A stretch of 64,000 nucleotides of DNA from Linnemannia schmuckeri (lineage: Eukaryota; Mortierellomycota; Mortierellomycetes; Mortierellales; Mortierellaceae): NCBI GenBank assembly GCA_029449235.1, contig JANATG010000013.1, positions 434,001 through 498,000 on the forward strand, read 5' to 3'. Shown here in pieces: positions 1 through 10,782 of this stretch. The position numbers were made by a program, and so were the translations under genes. Position 1 is the first letter of the stretch, and every line of letters starts with the position of its first letter. The notes beneath the pieces were generated by a model that worked only from the letters and a program-made list of their open reading frames with translations, had not been told where the DNA came from and searched no databases.

Positions 1-355
1 GTGCTGGCTCTGGTTGTGTGAGACTGTGTTGTCGTGGTCATTGACCTTCCTGGTCCACTGATGCGCCATTTTTTGTTTTTGTTGTTGATGTGTGTGTGTA
101 TGGAAGAGAAGGGAACAATGGTGGCGCTTCCTTTCTTCGCAGGTCGTTCACGAAAGGCGATCACAGAATAAAAAGTAAGTGACTTCTGTCCCTGAGAGAA
201 ATGATTCGCGGTCCAAATCTTATTGGCTGGGCTAGAAATGGTCATTTTTGGGTGGGGTTGGGAAGGAGGCAATAAAATTCGATCGTCCGGGTTCAAGAGA
301 TTCCTCTTCTTTCCTTCCCTTACTTCCATCACACCTACATTCGACAAACACACCC
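1..355. other. Gene-free left edge and DNAJC11 5' flank
   Basis: No convincing reading frame or RNA gene is visible. The last 60 bases before the first ATG are pyrimidine-rich (TTCCTCTTCTTTCC), as are many leaders in this window, so they are probably the 5' UTR of the J-protein gene that follows. Confidence 0.5.
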
Positions 356-2998
356 ATGGATGACCCTTACGAAGACAGGTCTATGCCTGCCGACACCGGG
401 AACGGCAACTACGACGCCGATGAACTCATCGATCTCGAGAACATGAAGCCTCCAGAGGTCGATTACTACGCTGTTCTCAACCTCGCAAAAACCGTAAGGA
501 GTCACACACACTTGTGCTTGACTCTGCTGCTGCAGCCTGGGATTATTGCTAGGCATTTTCTCGACTCTATCGAACAGATATTTATGAATTTTTTTGAACG
601 TTTTCGTGGAATGGTATAGGCATCGGAGGACGACATTAAGGATTCATACAAACGACTGAGTAGGATCTTTCACCCCGATAAACACAGCGATCCAGCACTC
701 AAGGAGGCAGCAGAGACAAAGTTCCATGTCATTAACAAGGCTTTCGAAGGTAAGCGAGTGGGATACCTTTCTCACACACCTGGACATATTGGATAAGCAA
801 AAGACAATGAAGCTGCAATCTAACCCTGACTCTGCTTACCCTTCAACACTTGATAGTCCTAAGCAACCCACAGTTGAGAACTGCCTACGATGAATACGGA
901 GAGGAGGGTATCAACACAAAGTGGGAAGTCGGTCACAGAATCAAAACTCCTCAGGAGGTAGGCACTCTTTTCTTTGTCTTCGATAGGACGACAGCTTCGA
1001 AACATATATCGTAATGGACGTGCTCAATTGTACTCACCCTTGTTATCCCTTTATACCCTGGTTTTTATAGCTACGCGAGGAGTACTCTCGTTTGGCCAGA
1101 GAGAAGCGAGAGATGGAACTCGAGAGTCTGATCAGGAACAAAAACGACGTTACAATCAATGTCGACGCCACCCGGGTGTTCAAGAACCAGGAAATCATGT
1201 CACCATTTGGAGGCACCGCCTTTGCCAGAAAGTCTCACGGAAGTATACTGGATCCACTCAAGAGGGCCGAAATCATGCAGCTCTACATGAAGAACTCGTT
1301 CGAGGTAAGGTCATTCTTTTTTTGCATATCAAGTGGCATGCTGTGGAAGCGAGGCGTTTCAATTTTCCTGATCAATTTTTTTACTTGGTTGTTTTTATCT
1401 TGTTAGACCCAATTTGGACCCAGGACGCAGTTCATTGTTGGAGGACAGATGACTTCTAGATCAGGAATGGGCGGAGGAAACGTTGTCGGCACCATTCGTC
1501 ACACCTTTTCCGAGAAGCTGAACGTTGAGGTATTGTGACATGCCTGGAAATTGTGACTCAGCTCTCTGTCCGCATGCTGGATCAACGATCAAATCAGTTC
1601 ACCAACTCGATTTCTATCATACTTTTCGTGTTCTAGCTCGGCTCGTCATTGTTAAAACCCAGAGTTGGAGTCCTGAAGGCCACTTACTCAATCGACCCTT
1701 TGACCTTCATTACTGGAACAGCGCAGGTGCGCAACTTCAAGGGACCAGCACCTCTCGTCATGACTTTTGGACGGAGAATCACCAAGGGTGCAACAGGATA
1801 CATGACCTATCGCACTGGAGAGTGGGCTATTGGGTCATGGGGTCCTGTTTTTGAAAGACGGCGCGACTTTTCGTCTATGGCACTCGGTGTCAGTTCACAG
1901 GACGAGAACAGGGCATATCAAGTCGAAGTCCAGACAGGATTGATGCAGTCACATCTCTCTCTGGATTACACATGGACCTTGGACAGCACTACAAAGGTCC
2001 GTGTCGGAGGAAGTCTTTCGACCACCGCTGGTATTAATGCCAGCATTGGAGGCGATCGCAAAATCACGGAGCACACCAAGGTTGGGCTTGCTGTCGAGGT
2101 TGGTCTTTCTGGCGGTGTCGCCTTCAACATCAAGTAAGATTTTGATATCTTAATGAAGATACAGTCGTGATATTTGTGCCCGACACAGTTCTTGACTCCG
2201 GATTATTTTTCTCGCAATATTATTAGGGTCAAGCGTTTGGGACAGAGTGTGACGGTCCCGATTGTGTTGGCAGCAGAGTTCAACCCCAAGCTCGCATTCT
2301 GGGCGGCCGTAGTACCCATTTGCGCCGTTACTGCGCTAGATATTGCATACGTCAAGCCTAAGAGGAGGAAAGAGCGTGCAGAAAAGATTCAGGAGCTTCG
2401 CACTGTACATGCAGACTTTATTGCCAACCAAAAGAAAGAGGCTCAGGAGGCCATCGAGTTGTTGAGAGAGTCGACAGATCGCAAGACTAGACATGAGCAG
2501 GAGAAGGATGGATTGGTCATTCTCGAGGCCACCTATGGAAACCTCGACGCAGCACCTGAGCTTGGCCTCACTGCTGATGTGACGATTGCTGTCCAGGCTC
2601 TTGTCAACAACTCTCAGCTCACCATGCCCGGTGGCCACTCCAAGGTAATATTTTCTTTCCTTTTTTTCAGATTCAAACATGTGTATGTGATTGTGTGCAC
2701 GGCCAATTGAAACTAACTCGCATTGAACTGATTGCACTGTATGCAATAGAACCATATTCTTGGATTTTATGACCCATGCCTCGGAGAGAAGAAGCAGCTG
2801 AGGATAAAATACGAATTCCAGAGGAGGTTGCATCAAGTAGTCGTTGCAGACCAGGCGTCTGTAGCAGCACCTGTCCGATGTAAGTTTCCGCCTTTGCCGT
2901 CTTATTCTCAGATATTGTCCTTATTGATTGATCGAAGGAAACTCATACGTTCAACTTCCTTTCTCTTCTCTTTAATAGCCCACCTTTTGGCCCAATAG
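356..2998 (+). CDS. DNAJC11: DNAJC11-like J-domain protein (mitochondrial)
   Basis: Nine exons: 356-493, 620-749, 857-957, 1071-1304, 1407-1529, 1637-2133, 2227-2644, 2750-2879 and 2979-2998. Together they encode 596 aa, and every junction is GT-AG and in frame. The N-terminus carries a J domain (about residues 30-100) with the HPD signature in IFHPDKHSDP. A beta-rich middle follows (GGSLSTTAGINASIGGDRK), then a hydrophobic segment near AAVVPICAV, a charged helix, and a C-terminal region matching DUF3395. This order is that of animal DNAJC11 (about 560 aa), an outer-membrane partner of the MICOS/MIB cristae-organising complex. Chaperone recruitment of Hsp70 through HPD is family knowledge; mitochondrial placement here is inferred. 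The ATG at 356 is chosen because it opens the frame that runs into the J domain. The last exon codes only about six residues, so the exact 3' end is the weakest part of the model. Confidence 0.88.
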
Positions 2999-3263
2999 AC
3001 AAAACGAACGATACTTTACAGCATAGCCCGGGCAGGCTTAATGACCACAACAACAACAACTTGGCATTATCTTACAAAAAGCGCGACCCGAAACGAGAAA
3101 AATAAAAGCGCGAGCAAATTGAGCGATAGTCGATTGAGACCAAAAGAAAAAGACATCTTTTTCCACCCATTGCTAAGGTTACGAGGCAAAAAAGAGAGAT
3201 CCCAAAAACTCAATCTGTGGCTAGATTCTTGAACTCAATAATGGAGCTCGCGGGAGCAAAAGA
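2999..3263. other. 3' flank between DNAJC11 and tRNA
   Basis: Short gap between the DNAJC11 stop and the tRNA on the opposite strand. I see no gene here. Confidence 0.5.
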
Positions 3264-3336
3264 TGCTCTCTGTGAGGATCGAACTCACGACCTTCAGATT
3301 ATGAGACTGACGCTCTGCCGGCTGAGCTAAGAAAGC
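3264..3336 (-). tRNA. tRNA-Met (CAU), elongator type
   Basis: Read on the minus strand, 73 nt fold as a complete cloverleaf. The acceptor stem GCTTTCT pairs with AGAGAGC, with discriminator A at 3264. The D stem is GCTC/GAGC. The anticodon loop CTCATAA puts CAU at 3301-3303. The T arm GTGAG-TTCGATC-CTCAC contains the B box. The anticodon arm TCAGTCTCATAATCTGA is the form typical of eukaryotic elongator tRNA-Met, including the weak closing pair. There is no intron. The gene lies just upstream of the retroelement patch; pol III genes are common neighbours of such insertions, but a causal link is only inference. Confidence 0.93.
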
Positions 3337-3445
3337 TGGTTGAGGACTAATTTTCTTGGATGTTTATATGTTCAAAGTTTATTAATAAATTCGTTCACGT
3401 GATATAATGCCCTTAAGTGTAATTTTGAAAAAATTGCTAGTCATG

Positions 3446-3907
3446 CCCCCACCCGCGGTGGGCGGGCGAGCCCACCAAGTTGGTAAAGCTTCCCCCTCTC
3501 AGCGCGAGGGTCGTGGGTTCAGACCTACGAAGATACGCTCAATTAGGATTTGACGGTATTGCGCTAGTCTCCCCTGTCCAGGAGGCCTGAGATGAAATAG
3601 TTCTCAGACGCACACAAGTGCATGGACAGAGTGAGTATGCCCACTATATGGCTACGTAACTCTGGTGATGAGCCAGTCGGAATGCCGTGTGGAGCCTGCC
3701 AACAACGGCGGACCGCTTAGACCAACCTTTCCAGTGCTCAAGTACATTCTGTCGGGTAACCGGCTTCCTGCACAAGCATACTAAAATGCCTCTGTGCAAA
3801 ATAAGTACGCGCACCTAGTTAAGACTTAGATTAAAAAAAAAAATATCGTGTACTGCACAGATAGGCCATGTCAGAGGCAATTCTAGAAATAAAAAAAAAA
3901 AAAAAAA
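3446..3907 (+). mobile_element. tRNA-derived SINE-like element with poly(A) tail
   Basis: This unit has a pol III-like head. An A-box-like stretch (ACCAAGTTGG, near 3470-3482) is followed about 40 bases later by a B-box-like GGTTCAGACC at 3516-3525, inside GTCGTGGGTTCAGACC, which resembles a tRNA T arm. The body is GC-balanced and noncoding and ends in AGAAATAAAAA with an A run reaching 3907. A shorter A run sits inside the tail region near 3832. A tRNA-like head, an unrelated body and an A-rich tail define a SINE. The tail resembles the AGAAATAAAA that ends the LINE-like copies downstream, which suggests mobilisation by the same machinery (inference). Neither box matches consensus perfectly, so this is a degenerate or lineage-specific head. 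Confidence 0.6.
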
Positions 3908-4596
3908 GCCCCCACCCGCGGAATTCCTGCTCCCGATCGTGATGAAAACCCCAAGTGGCACGTTTCGGACCTTCTTCGCGGAATCACCCCCAAGAGCATG
4001 TTGACTGAGTGGTCCTCGGCCTTCAGGACCCCACGGTCCATTGCCAAGACGGTCCTTCACAAGTTTATTGGCTACCTGGAGACGCAGGCCTCAGAACTGA
4101 TCTGGAAACCACGATGCTCCATGACGATCGCGTGGGAGCAGACGCAAGGTATCTCTGCCAAGGACAAAACATCCAAATACACCGGCGCCCGAGGTGACTG
4201 GAGTCGAGGATACGGTTACATCACACGTGATGGGTTCTGCCCGTGTGGCGCTTCGCTAGCCACACATAAGGATCGAACCTGCCCTGGAGCGACCAAGGAA
4301 CCACGCACAGCTGATGAGCGGCTGTTGGATAGTCTGTTGGGAAGGAGGAAATTGTCATTGATGGAGAGGATGGGAAGAATCCCCTTCATTCGTATCTAGT
4401 TTTATTTTGTCTTCCGTTTTTGCTGTGAAGAGCAGCGACAATTGTTGCGCAGAGCCAGGCTCCGGGTCGGACTGTGACTGGCGGATGGTGTACTGAAGAA
4501 TTTGGTCTGTAGTCCCCTTTACTTCCAAATGCCTCCTTTGTACTGTTTGTCAGAGAAATAAAATTGTGTACAAAAAAAAAAAAAAAAAAAAAAAAC
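3908..4596 (+). mobile_element. 5'-truncated LINE-like retroelement 3' end, copy 1
   Basis: The unit starts abruptly at CCCCCACCCGCGG. An open frame runs to a stop at 4397-4399, followed by a 172-base 3' UTR with AAATAAAATTGTGTAC and a 25-base poly(A) (4572-4596). The C-terminus has a compact Cys/His knuckle (CPCGASLATHKDRTC, spacing C-x-C-x6-H-x4-C) after a Trp/Arg-rich stretch (DWSRGYGYITRDGF). This resembles the zinc knuckle at the end of non-LTR retrotransposon ORF2 proteins. The reverse transcriptase itself is absent through 5' truncation, so the family call comes from the truncation, the knuckle and the poly(A). A processed retrocopy of a host gene is the main alternative. Confidence 0.62.
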
Positions 4597-5526
4597 CCCA
4601 CCCGCGGAATTCCTGCTCCCGATCGTGATGAAAACCCCAAGTGGCACGTTTCGGACCTTCTTCGCGGAATCACCCCCAAGAGCATGTTGACTGAGTGGTC
4701 CTCGGCCTTCAAGACCCCACAGTCCATTGCCAAGACGGTCCTTCACAAGTTTATTGGCTACCTGGAGACGCAGGCCTCAGAACTGATCTGGAAACCCCGA
4801 TGCTCCACGACGATCGCGTGGGAGCAGATGCAAGGTATCTCTGCCAAGGACAAAACATCCAAGTACACAGGTCCCCGAGGTGACTGGAGTCGAGGATACG
4901 GTTACATCACGCGTGATGGGTTCTGCCCGTGTGTATCAGAGTTTTACTCTGATGACTGGCACATGACCAACGCCACCAACTTCTAGATTCTTCTAGCGCC
5001 ACCAAATGACCAAGTAGCCCTTGCTGACTAATCAAGCACTAGAACTATCCAGAGATAACCTGGTCTCCAAGTAACAATATAAATAGTCACCACGTCCATA
5101 GTTTAGTTCAGTAGCCTTAATACAAGCTTTGTTCATAACAATCCACTTTATTAAAGACTCACCCCCATAACAAGTCCACAGCCTTGTTACAGTGTGGCGC
5201 TTCGCCAGCCACACATGAGGATCGAACCTGCCCTGGAGCGACCAAGGAACCACGCGCAGCTGATGAGCGGCTGTTGGATAGTTTGTTGGGAAGGAGGAGA
5301 TTGTCATTAATGGAGAAGATGGGAAGAATTCCGTTTATTCGTGTTTAGTTTTATTTTCTTCTATTGAAGCCGTGAGGAGCAGCGGCAATTGTTGCGCAGA
5401 GCCAGGTTGTGGACCGGAATGCGATTGGTGAATGGCTCTTGGAGTTGTTTGGTATGTAGCCCCCTTCACTGCTAAATGCCTCCTTTGGGCTTTTCACTGG
5501 AGAAATAAAATTGCGTACAAAAAAAA
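4597..5526 (+). mobile_element. LINE-like retroelement 3' end, copy 2 (interrupted)
   Basis: This is a second copy of the same 3' end. It starts at the same CCCCACCCGCGG point, directly after the poly(A) of copy 1, and ends with AAATAAAATTGCGTAC plus a short A run. Roughly the first 330 bases differ from copy 1 at only about ten positions by eye, whereas the 3' UTR differs much more. The frame is broken after CPC at about 4931 by the insertion at 4934-5191. It resumes at 5192 and closes at a stop at 5346-5348, with the knuckle continuation (ASPATHEDRTC) still readable. Copies 1 and 2 are therefore separate insertions of related elements rather than one tandem duplication (inference from the unequal divergence). 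Confidence 0.6.
4934..5191. mobile_element. 258-bp solo-LTR-like insertion with 5-bp duplication
   Basis: Comparison with copy 1 shows that 258 bases interrupt the Cys/His-knuckle codons of copy 2. The insert is flanked by GTGTG on both sides (4929-4933 and 5192-5196), which reads as a 5-bp target duplication. It begins near TGTATCAGAG (counting TG shared with the duplication) and ends GTTACA, giving LTR-like TG...CA ends. Inside are a TATA-like AATATAAATAG near 5078 and a late TTATTAAAG, as expected for an LTR promoter and poly(A) region. The first bases also form a perfect short hairpin (ATCAGAG TTTTA CTCTGAT). It has no coding capacity. A MITE is the alternative. Confidence 0.6.
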
Positions 5527-5699
5527 GAAATTAGCAGAAAAAAAACGCGTGGAAAACGGATTCTTAGCGTTCTGTAGGACAGCGCTGCTCTATTGGACCT
5601 AGGTGATCTCTCCAGGCGATACATAACTGCATTTTTTTTTGTTTGTCTTAGCACTGTACCGCCAATTGAAGGCAAAAAAAAGGCACGTAGAACCATTTA

Positions 5700-5701
<2 letters not shown>

Positions 5702-5736
<35 letters not shown>
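5702..5736. repeat. T35 homopolymer
   Basis: An uninterrupted run of 35 T. It could be a retroelement tail on the minus strand or slippage DNA. No flanking duplication was found by eye. Confidence 0.9.
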
Positions 5737-5740
<4 letters not shown>

Positions 5741-6076
5741 ACAAACGTTCTGAAAAGCCGCAGTATGAGACGCAAAATCCCAAAGGATAAAAATACGCGT
5801 GTACGCCCTAAATGCTCACAATAACAGATAAACTAAACAAAGTAAAACAAACAAAAAAACACACGCTTTTTTCATAGATTGCCGAGGTCCAAAGGGTCCA
5901 TCCACGACCATGTACCTTAAATCGGCAGTTGCCCGAAAAAAAATGCCCACATTCACGTAATCAAAAACAGAAAATGCATTCAATCAACCCTCCCTCCTTT
6001 TTTAATCATTCCCTGAGAAGGAAAGCATGCCAGCAAAAAAAGCCCAGCAAGGATCGTAACTTCCTATGGAAGCAAC

Positions 6077-6109
6077 CAATTTTTTTTTTTTTTTAAAAAA
6101 AAAAAATTG
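6077..6109. repeat. T15-A12 palindromic block
   Basis: CAA, then T15 (6080-6094), then A12 (6095-6106), then TTG. It is almost perfectly self-complementary and could extrude as a hairpin. There is no coding context. Confidence 0.8.
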
Positions 6110-7661
6110 CATAGACGCCATTTCGCTGGTCTTAATTTTTTTGCGTACTAGCAATAAGGGCAGTCTGCACAAAACGATTCTGTTGCGCAGTTTGAATGTG
6201 AATATTTAGACTAGGCATAATACTTTGAGATGCAGCAAGAGTGCAATCAAACGAGAGGGTAGGTGCATCGGCGGCCGTTTACCCATGGTCCACAAAAGGA
6301 AAAAAGAAAAAAATGGCACATACCTGGTATTGCACGAATAGAAAGAAAGAGTCGTAGTTCTTTCTTGAATGAGATGGATGTACGAAGTGAGACATTGAAG
6401 ACTGACGACAGCAGAGACTCGTGTGTGTTCGAATGAAGCCAAGTGTCGTAGTGCTTTGCATCTGATAAGGATTCTTGGCCACATGCGCTTATTTCTCTCA
6501 ACAAACACACACCCAATTGCAAAAAAAGATTTAAAAAAGTATAATGGCGAAAAGATTTACCCTCAATTTGCGCAGACCCCTGGACTGTGCACATAGTCGT
6601 CCAACATCCACGCCGCACAAACAACCCTGGTCGCTCAAACCATATTTAGAACTAACATCTGTGTCGTTTTGTTGTTGGACGAGTAAGCAACCCGACCAAT
6701 TACGCACTGTGGAGAAAAAAAACCCCATTGCGCTGTGCATAACGCCTATCGAAATTTATATCATTAAAGTGAGAAAAAACTAGGCTAGTCCGTTCGCACT
6801 GCCACGTCCATCCGTCGTTCCTTCCGTTTTTTTCATAGCCTTCTTAATGTAGTGTTTATATGCACTGTGCATTCGTAAACCCAAAACACAACAAGCGTTA
6901 CGGCCCGTAATTACCCTTGTATTTCTCTAAGAGACCCAAAAAAAGCAATATGCTCAGCTGGAAAGGAAAAATTAGGGGGTTGTATCGAGTACAAAGAGGC
7001 AAAGTAAATTAGACTCAAAGCATAAGGTGCCTATACTTTGTGTTTGTTCCGCGATAAAGGAAGAGAAAGAAGTACCTCGTCGCCATTAGAGCGACCCCGT
7101 TGAGATACTAGAACCGCAATTCGCAGCACTTTTACGTTTTTTTTTCGGCCCTACCATTATCCCGGAGAAAGGGTCCAAGTACTCTGATTGAGGAAGGAAG
7201 GAGCTAGTAGTTACTGCAGGAAGAGAGGAAGGAGCAAAGAAAGAAGAAAGAAGGGGGAGAGGGTGCAAGTAGATTGAGCCGTAATGCGGATCATCCAAAA
7301 ACATCCAAAAAGGCAAATTTTTCGACCTTAATGCTTGCTTGCTGCGAGAGACCCTGTGAACAAGAATAAAAACTCAAGCGAGTGTAATTGGAGGGTGTAA
7401 GAAAGTCACAGTGCTTGGCAATGGCTTTTTTATTTTCCAGATGACAAGGGCGAATGGCGTTCTTTCAAGGGCAAAAAGGAGGGAGAGAAGTTAGAAAGAA
7501 TTGTAGGAATGAGAGGGAAGAGGGGATAAGAGTACCTTTGCGTCGATTTTGGACGATCAGATGAAGGAGGAGTTAGGGAGGAGACAGCCTAAAAAAAATG
7601 GCAGTTCTTGGTGATATGCAGGCTGTATGAAAAACGCTTGCTTGTTCGTCCGAGAAAAAAG

Positions 7662-7669
7662 TATAAAAG
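7662..7669 (+). promoter_or_regulatory. TATA box of first phenol-hydroxylase-like gene
   Basis: TATAAAAG lies 130 bases upstream of the ATG at 7792, followed by an A/C-rich leader. It is a strong consensus match at a plausible distance. Confidence 0.65.
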
Positions 7670-7791
7670 CCATCCTTACCATCCTCGAAAATGACAACAA
7701 CAAAACAGCAAACAACAAAAACCCAATTATATAAGTAATACAAACAGAAAACATCAAACATTAACCAACTCACAAACAACAACCAACAAAA

Positions 7792-9958
7792 ATGCCATCG
7801 ACAACACACAACCCTACTTCATTATCATCCATAACACTCCCAGTCCTTATCTCAGGCGCAGGTCCCGTCGGCCTCTACGAAGCCCTCCTCCTGACCCAAC
7901 TCGGCATCCCCGTTCGCATCATCGAGCGTGAAATGGCCATCTCGCCCAACTCACGCGCCCTAGGACTCCATGCCCGCTCTTTGGAAATCTTCCAGTTCAC
8001 GGGAACCATCAACGCGTTTCTAGAAGCAGGAATGCCCATCACCAACGTCAGTTACTACAAGAATGCTCGTCTGGTGGGTTCGTTGCCTGTGATCCAGGCG
8101 ACGGAGCATTCGATGTTCAGTACGGGGTTGTTTCTAGAGCAGGCCAAGACTTCAGAGATCTTTTTGGACAAGTTGAAGGAATTTGGTGTTCATGTTGAGT
8201 ATGGATGGGAGCTTTTGGATACTAAGGTTGTAGAAGGAGGGGAGGAAGAGTATGTAGAGACAACGATTCGACGGGCGTCGGTAGGTGGTAATGTCGCCAA
8301 GGACAAGGACCAAGTTATGGGCGACACTGGGCTGGGAGCCGAGCAAGAAGACAAGGAGTATGAAACCCAGATTGTAAGGTCAAAGTACTTGGTTGCCTGC
8401 GATGGTGGACGATCGACTGTTCGACACAAAATCAACGTTAACTTCCCTGGACGAACCCTTACTCACAAGACCCTCATGTGGGATGGTCATTGCGATTGTG
8501 ATATTCCCTTGAGTGCTGGACTCACGTATGTTTTTACTCTTTTTCGCATTGTTTTATTCTGGCTTCTTTGCTATGTACCTCATTGTCGACTCTTCATTAA
8601 TATTCGTTCCTTTTTCTTTCCTCAATTTGTCTATATCAGAGCGGTGAAAGGGCCGAATGGTAAGACACTGATGGTATTCCCCATGAATGAAGGCCTAGTC
8701 CGTATTGGAGTCGAAGACTGCGACATGGCTCCCGGCGAAGACTTTGAGCAAACCCTCCGCGAGCTCACCGACGAGCATTTCGAGTCCGTCGTCGCCGAAA
8801 CCGCATATCCCGCGAAATTCAAGATCAACTCGACCACCTGGTTGACTTGCTTCAAGACCAACGAACGCCGCGCGGAGCAATACGTCTACAAGAACCGGAT
8901 CTTTCTCGCCGGCGACGCCGCCCATGTCCATTCTCCTGCGGGTGGGCAGGGGTTGAACACTGGTTTGCACGATGCCCACAACTTGGCTTGGAAGTTGGGG
9001 TATGTGTTGAACGGTCTTGCAAAGCCAGAATTCTTGTTGCCGACGTATGAGGAGAGGGGTGCGATGGCGGATCGAGCTATTCGCTTGTCATCGAAGTTGT
9101 TGACTAGGAGGATGGCTAAGGGGTTTGTGGCGGATCTCAAGGCGTACTTGTTCTTTTTGATCGGACCTCTGATCGCCAGGGTGTCTGGTTCATTTCTCTT
9201 TGCACCTGAGGTTGCCATGGTATGTAACACCTCTTTTCTCTTTGGTATTATTTTATTTTTGTTTGTTCATACTAACCTCTTTTCCTCCTTTCGTTTGTCA
9301 TATATGCAAAAAAAAACTTCCATAGCTTGATGTCGAATACGTGAAGAACAACATCAACAGACCCCACGAGACCCAACCCGAGCCAAAGGCAGACTACAAA
9401 GTTGGTGTCCGTGCCAAAGACGGAATCCTCCTCCCCTTCTATTCCTCCTCCTTGATCACCGACACAAAGGACAAGAAGGACCCCCAGCCAACTCTACGCC
9501 TTCACTCGCTGTTCACTGGAGTCGCTCGCTTCCACATCCTCGTCTTTGCATCCGACCATCTGACCGCCGACGCAAAGGAGATTTCAGCACTCCTCGACCG
9601 CCATGTCACCCAATGGCGAGCCAAGTGGACATACAGCTCGACACTCAATGACGGATACGCCGACAAGGATCTCTTCAAAGTGCATGTCATCGCCGGCCCC
9701 TCCCCATCTTCCTCCACATTCAACACTAGCACCCTCCTCGAGATGTCCAAGCGAGATATTGGAAAGGGCAAGGTCTATGTCGACAAAGATGGACACACAC
9801 ATCAGAAGTACGGATTTGCGGCGACCAAAAGGTTGGGAGGCATTACTGTGGTCCGTCCTGATTCGCACGTTGGGTTCCGTGTTCATGGGGTAGACGAGCA
9901 GGCTTGGAAGGATGTTGATGAGTACTTTTCGACTGTTCTCGTTGCCCGGTCCGAGTAA
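7792..9958 (+). CDS. Phenol 2-monooxygenase-like FAD hydroxylase, copy A
   Basis: Three exons (7792-8525, 8640-9219, 9326-9958) encode 648 aa. The FAD site is GAGPVG at residues 22-27, the second FAD/NADPH signature is the DGGRSTVRH segment near 204, and GDAAHVHSPAGGQG lies near 336. These are the three hallmarks of group A aromatic hydroxylases (PF01494). The third exon encodes the thioredoxin-like C-terminal domain of phenol hydroxylases (PF07976), with LHSLFTGVARFHILVFAS. Such enzymes hydroxylate phenolic rings with O2 and NADPH, probably in the cytosol as there is no signal peptide. The substrate cannot be read from sequence. It is tandem with the next gene on the same strand and shares both intron positions with it. 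A polyadenylation-type AATAAA lies at 10032-10037. Confidence 0.88.
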
Positions 9959-10545
9959 GAACAGAGGAAGGTCGTGACAGACATAGAGACGCAAATATAG
10001 ATATAGCGATATGATTCGTACTTTATAGAAAAATAAACAATCGAAGAAAAAAAAACGACCCATTTTGCAACGGTTATCGGCAAGGCAGTGTGAATGCAAT
10101 AGGTCATCACGTTAGCTGTCTTTAGCTCTCCTCCCCCTGTCTTGCCTTGTGTTCTCGTGTCCTGGTAAAAAACGAAAAGAGACTTACACATCCTGCATGT
10201 CCTGCCACTTTTGATATGCGATTGGTCTGGAAGCGAAGGCAGATCTGAAAATGTATTTTTGGGCAATGAAGGAAGAAGATCGGACATCGCCACCAACCAA
10301 ACGAATAAAAAAAAATTGCGCGTTCTTGAAATAGTGAGGCGAAGTAGGTTATCGCCAACAAGGTTCATCAGTAGGCCAACAGCATCACCAATGAGAACGG
10401 GAAATGAAAAAGGACCCGTCTAGAGCTATACCTTCTACCTACATGGCAGTGCTCCTTTCTGTCCATCTTCTTACCTTTGCTGTGCAGTGCGCAGGTTACT
10501 TGCCGAGGAGGATGCAATTAAATAATTAATGGATGTCGTTTTTAA
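9959..10545. other. Spacer between tandem monooxygenases
   Basis: 3' UTR of copy A and promoter DNA of copy B. I see no gene. A poly(T) and A-rich leader follow the TATA box at 10546. Confidence 0.5.
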
Positions 10546-10553
10546 TATAAAAG
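10546..10553 (+). promoter_or_regulatory. TATA box of second phenol-hydroxylase-like gene
   Basis: TATAAAAG lies 237 bases upstream of the ATG at 10783, in a T-rich context. The octamer is identical to that of copy A, as expected for a tandem duplicate. Confidence 0.6.
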
Positions 10554-10782
10554 GCAAGCTAGATTGTCCATTTTTTTTTTTCATCAGAACATCAACTCAT
10601 AGTCACTGAAAAGCAAAACACCTTCCCTCTTTGCTCAACCCCTACAAACAAACCAAAAAAAAAAATACACACATAAGCATTAACGGAAAAAAAAAACAAG
10701 CACGTACAATTTACATTAACATCTCTCCACTCTTACAGCCAAATCACCCCCACTTTACCTCTCAAAAAAAAAAGAAAAAAAC

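Larger units (their letters stand above)
5527..7661. other. 2.1-kb A/T-run-rich region without a gene
   Basis: No reading frame here shows a recognisable domain or splice-linked continuation. The stretch holds several homopolymers, including a T35 tract (5702-5736), and A-rich/T-rich blocks. The long T tract could be the tail of a minus-strand retrocopy, but no recognisable body follows it. The right end is promoter DNA for the first monooxygenase. Confidence 0.45.

Noticed and set aside
4264..4275. GATCGAACC resembling a tRNA T-loop in the LINE copies
   Set aside because: No cloverleaf can be formed around it, and it is within codons of the Cys/His-knuckle region.
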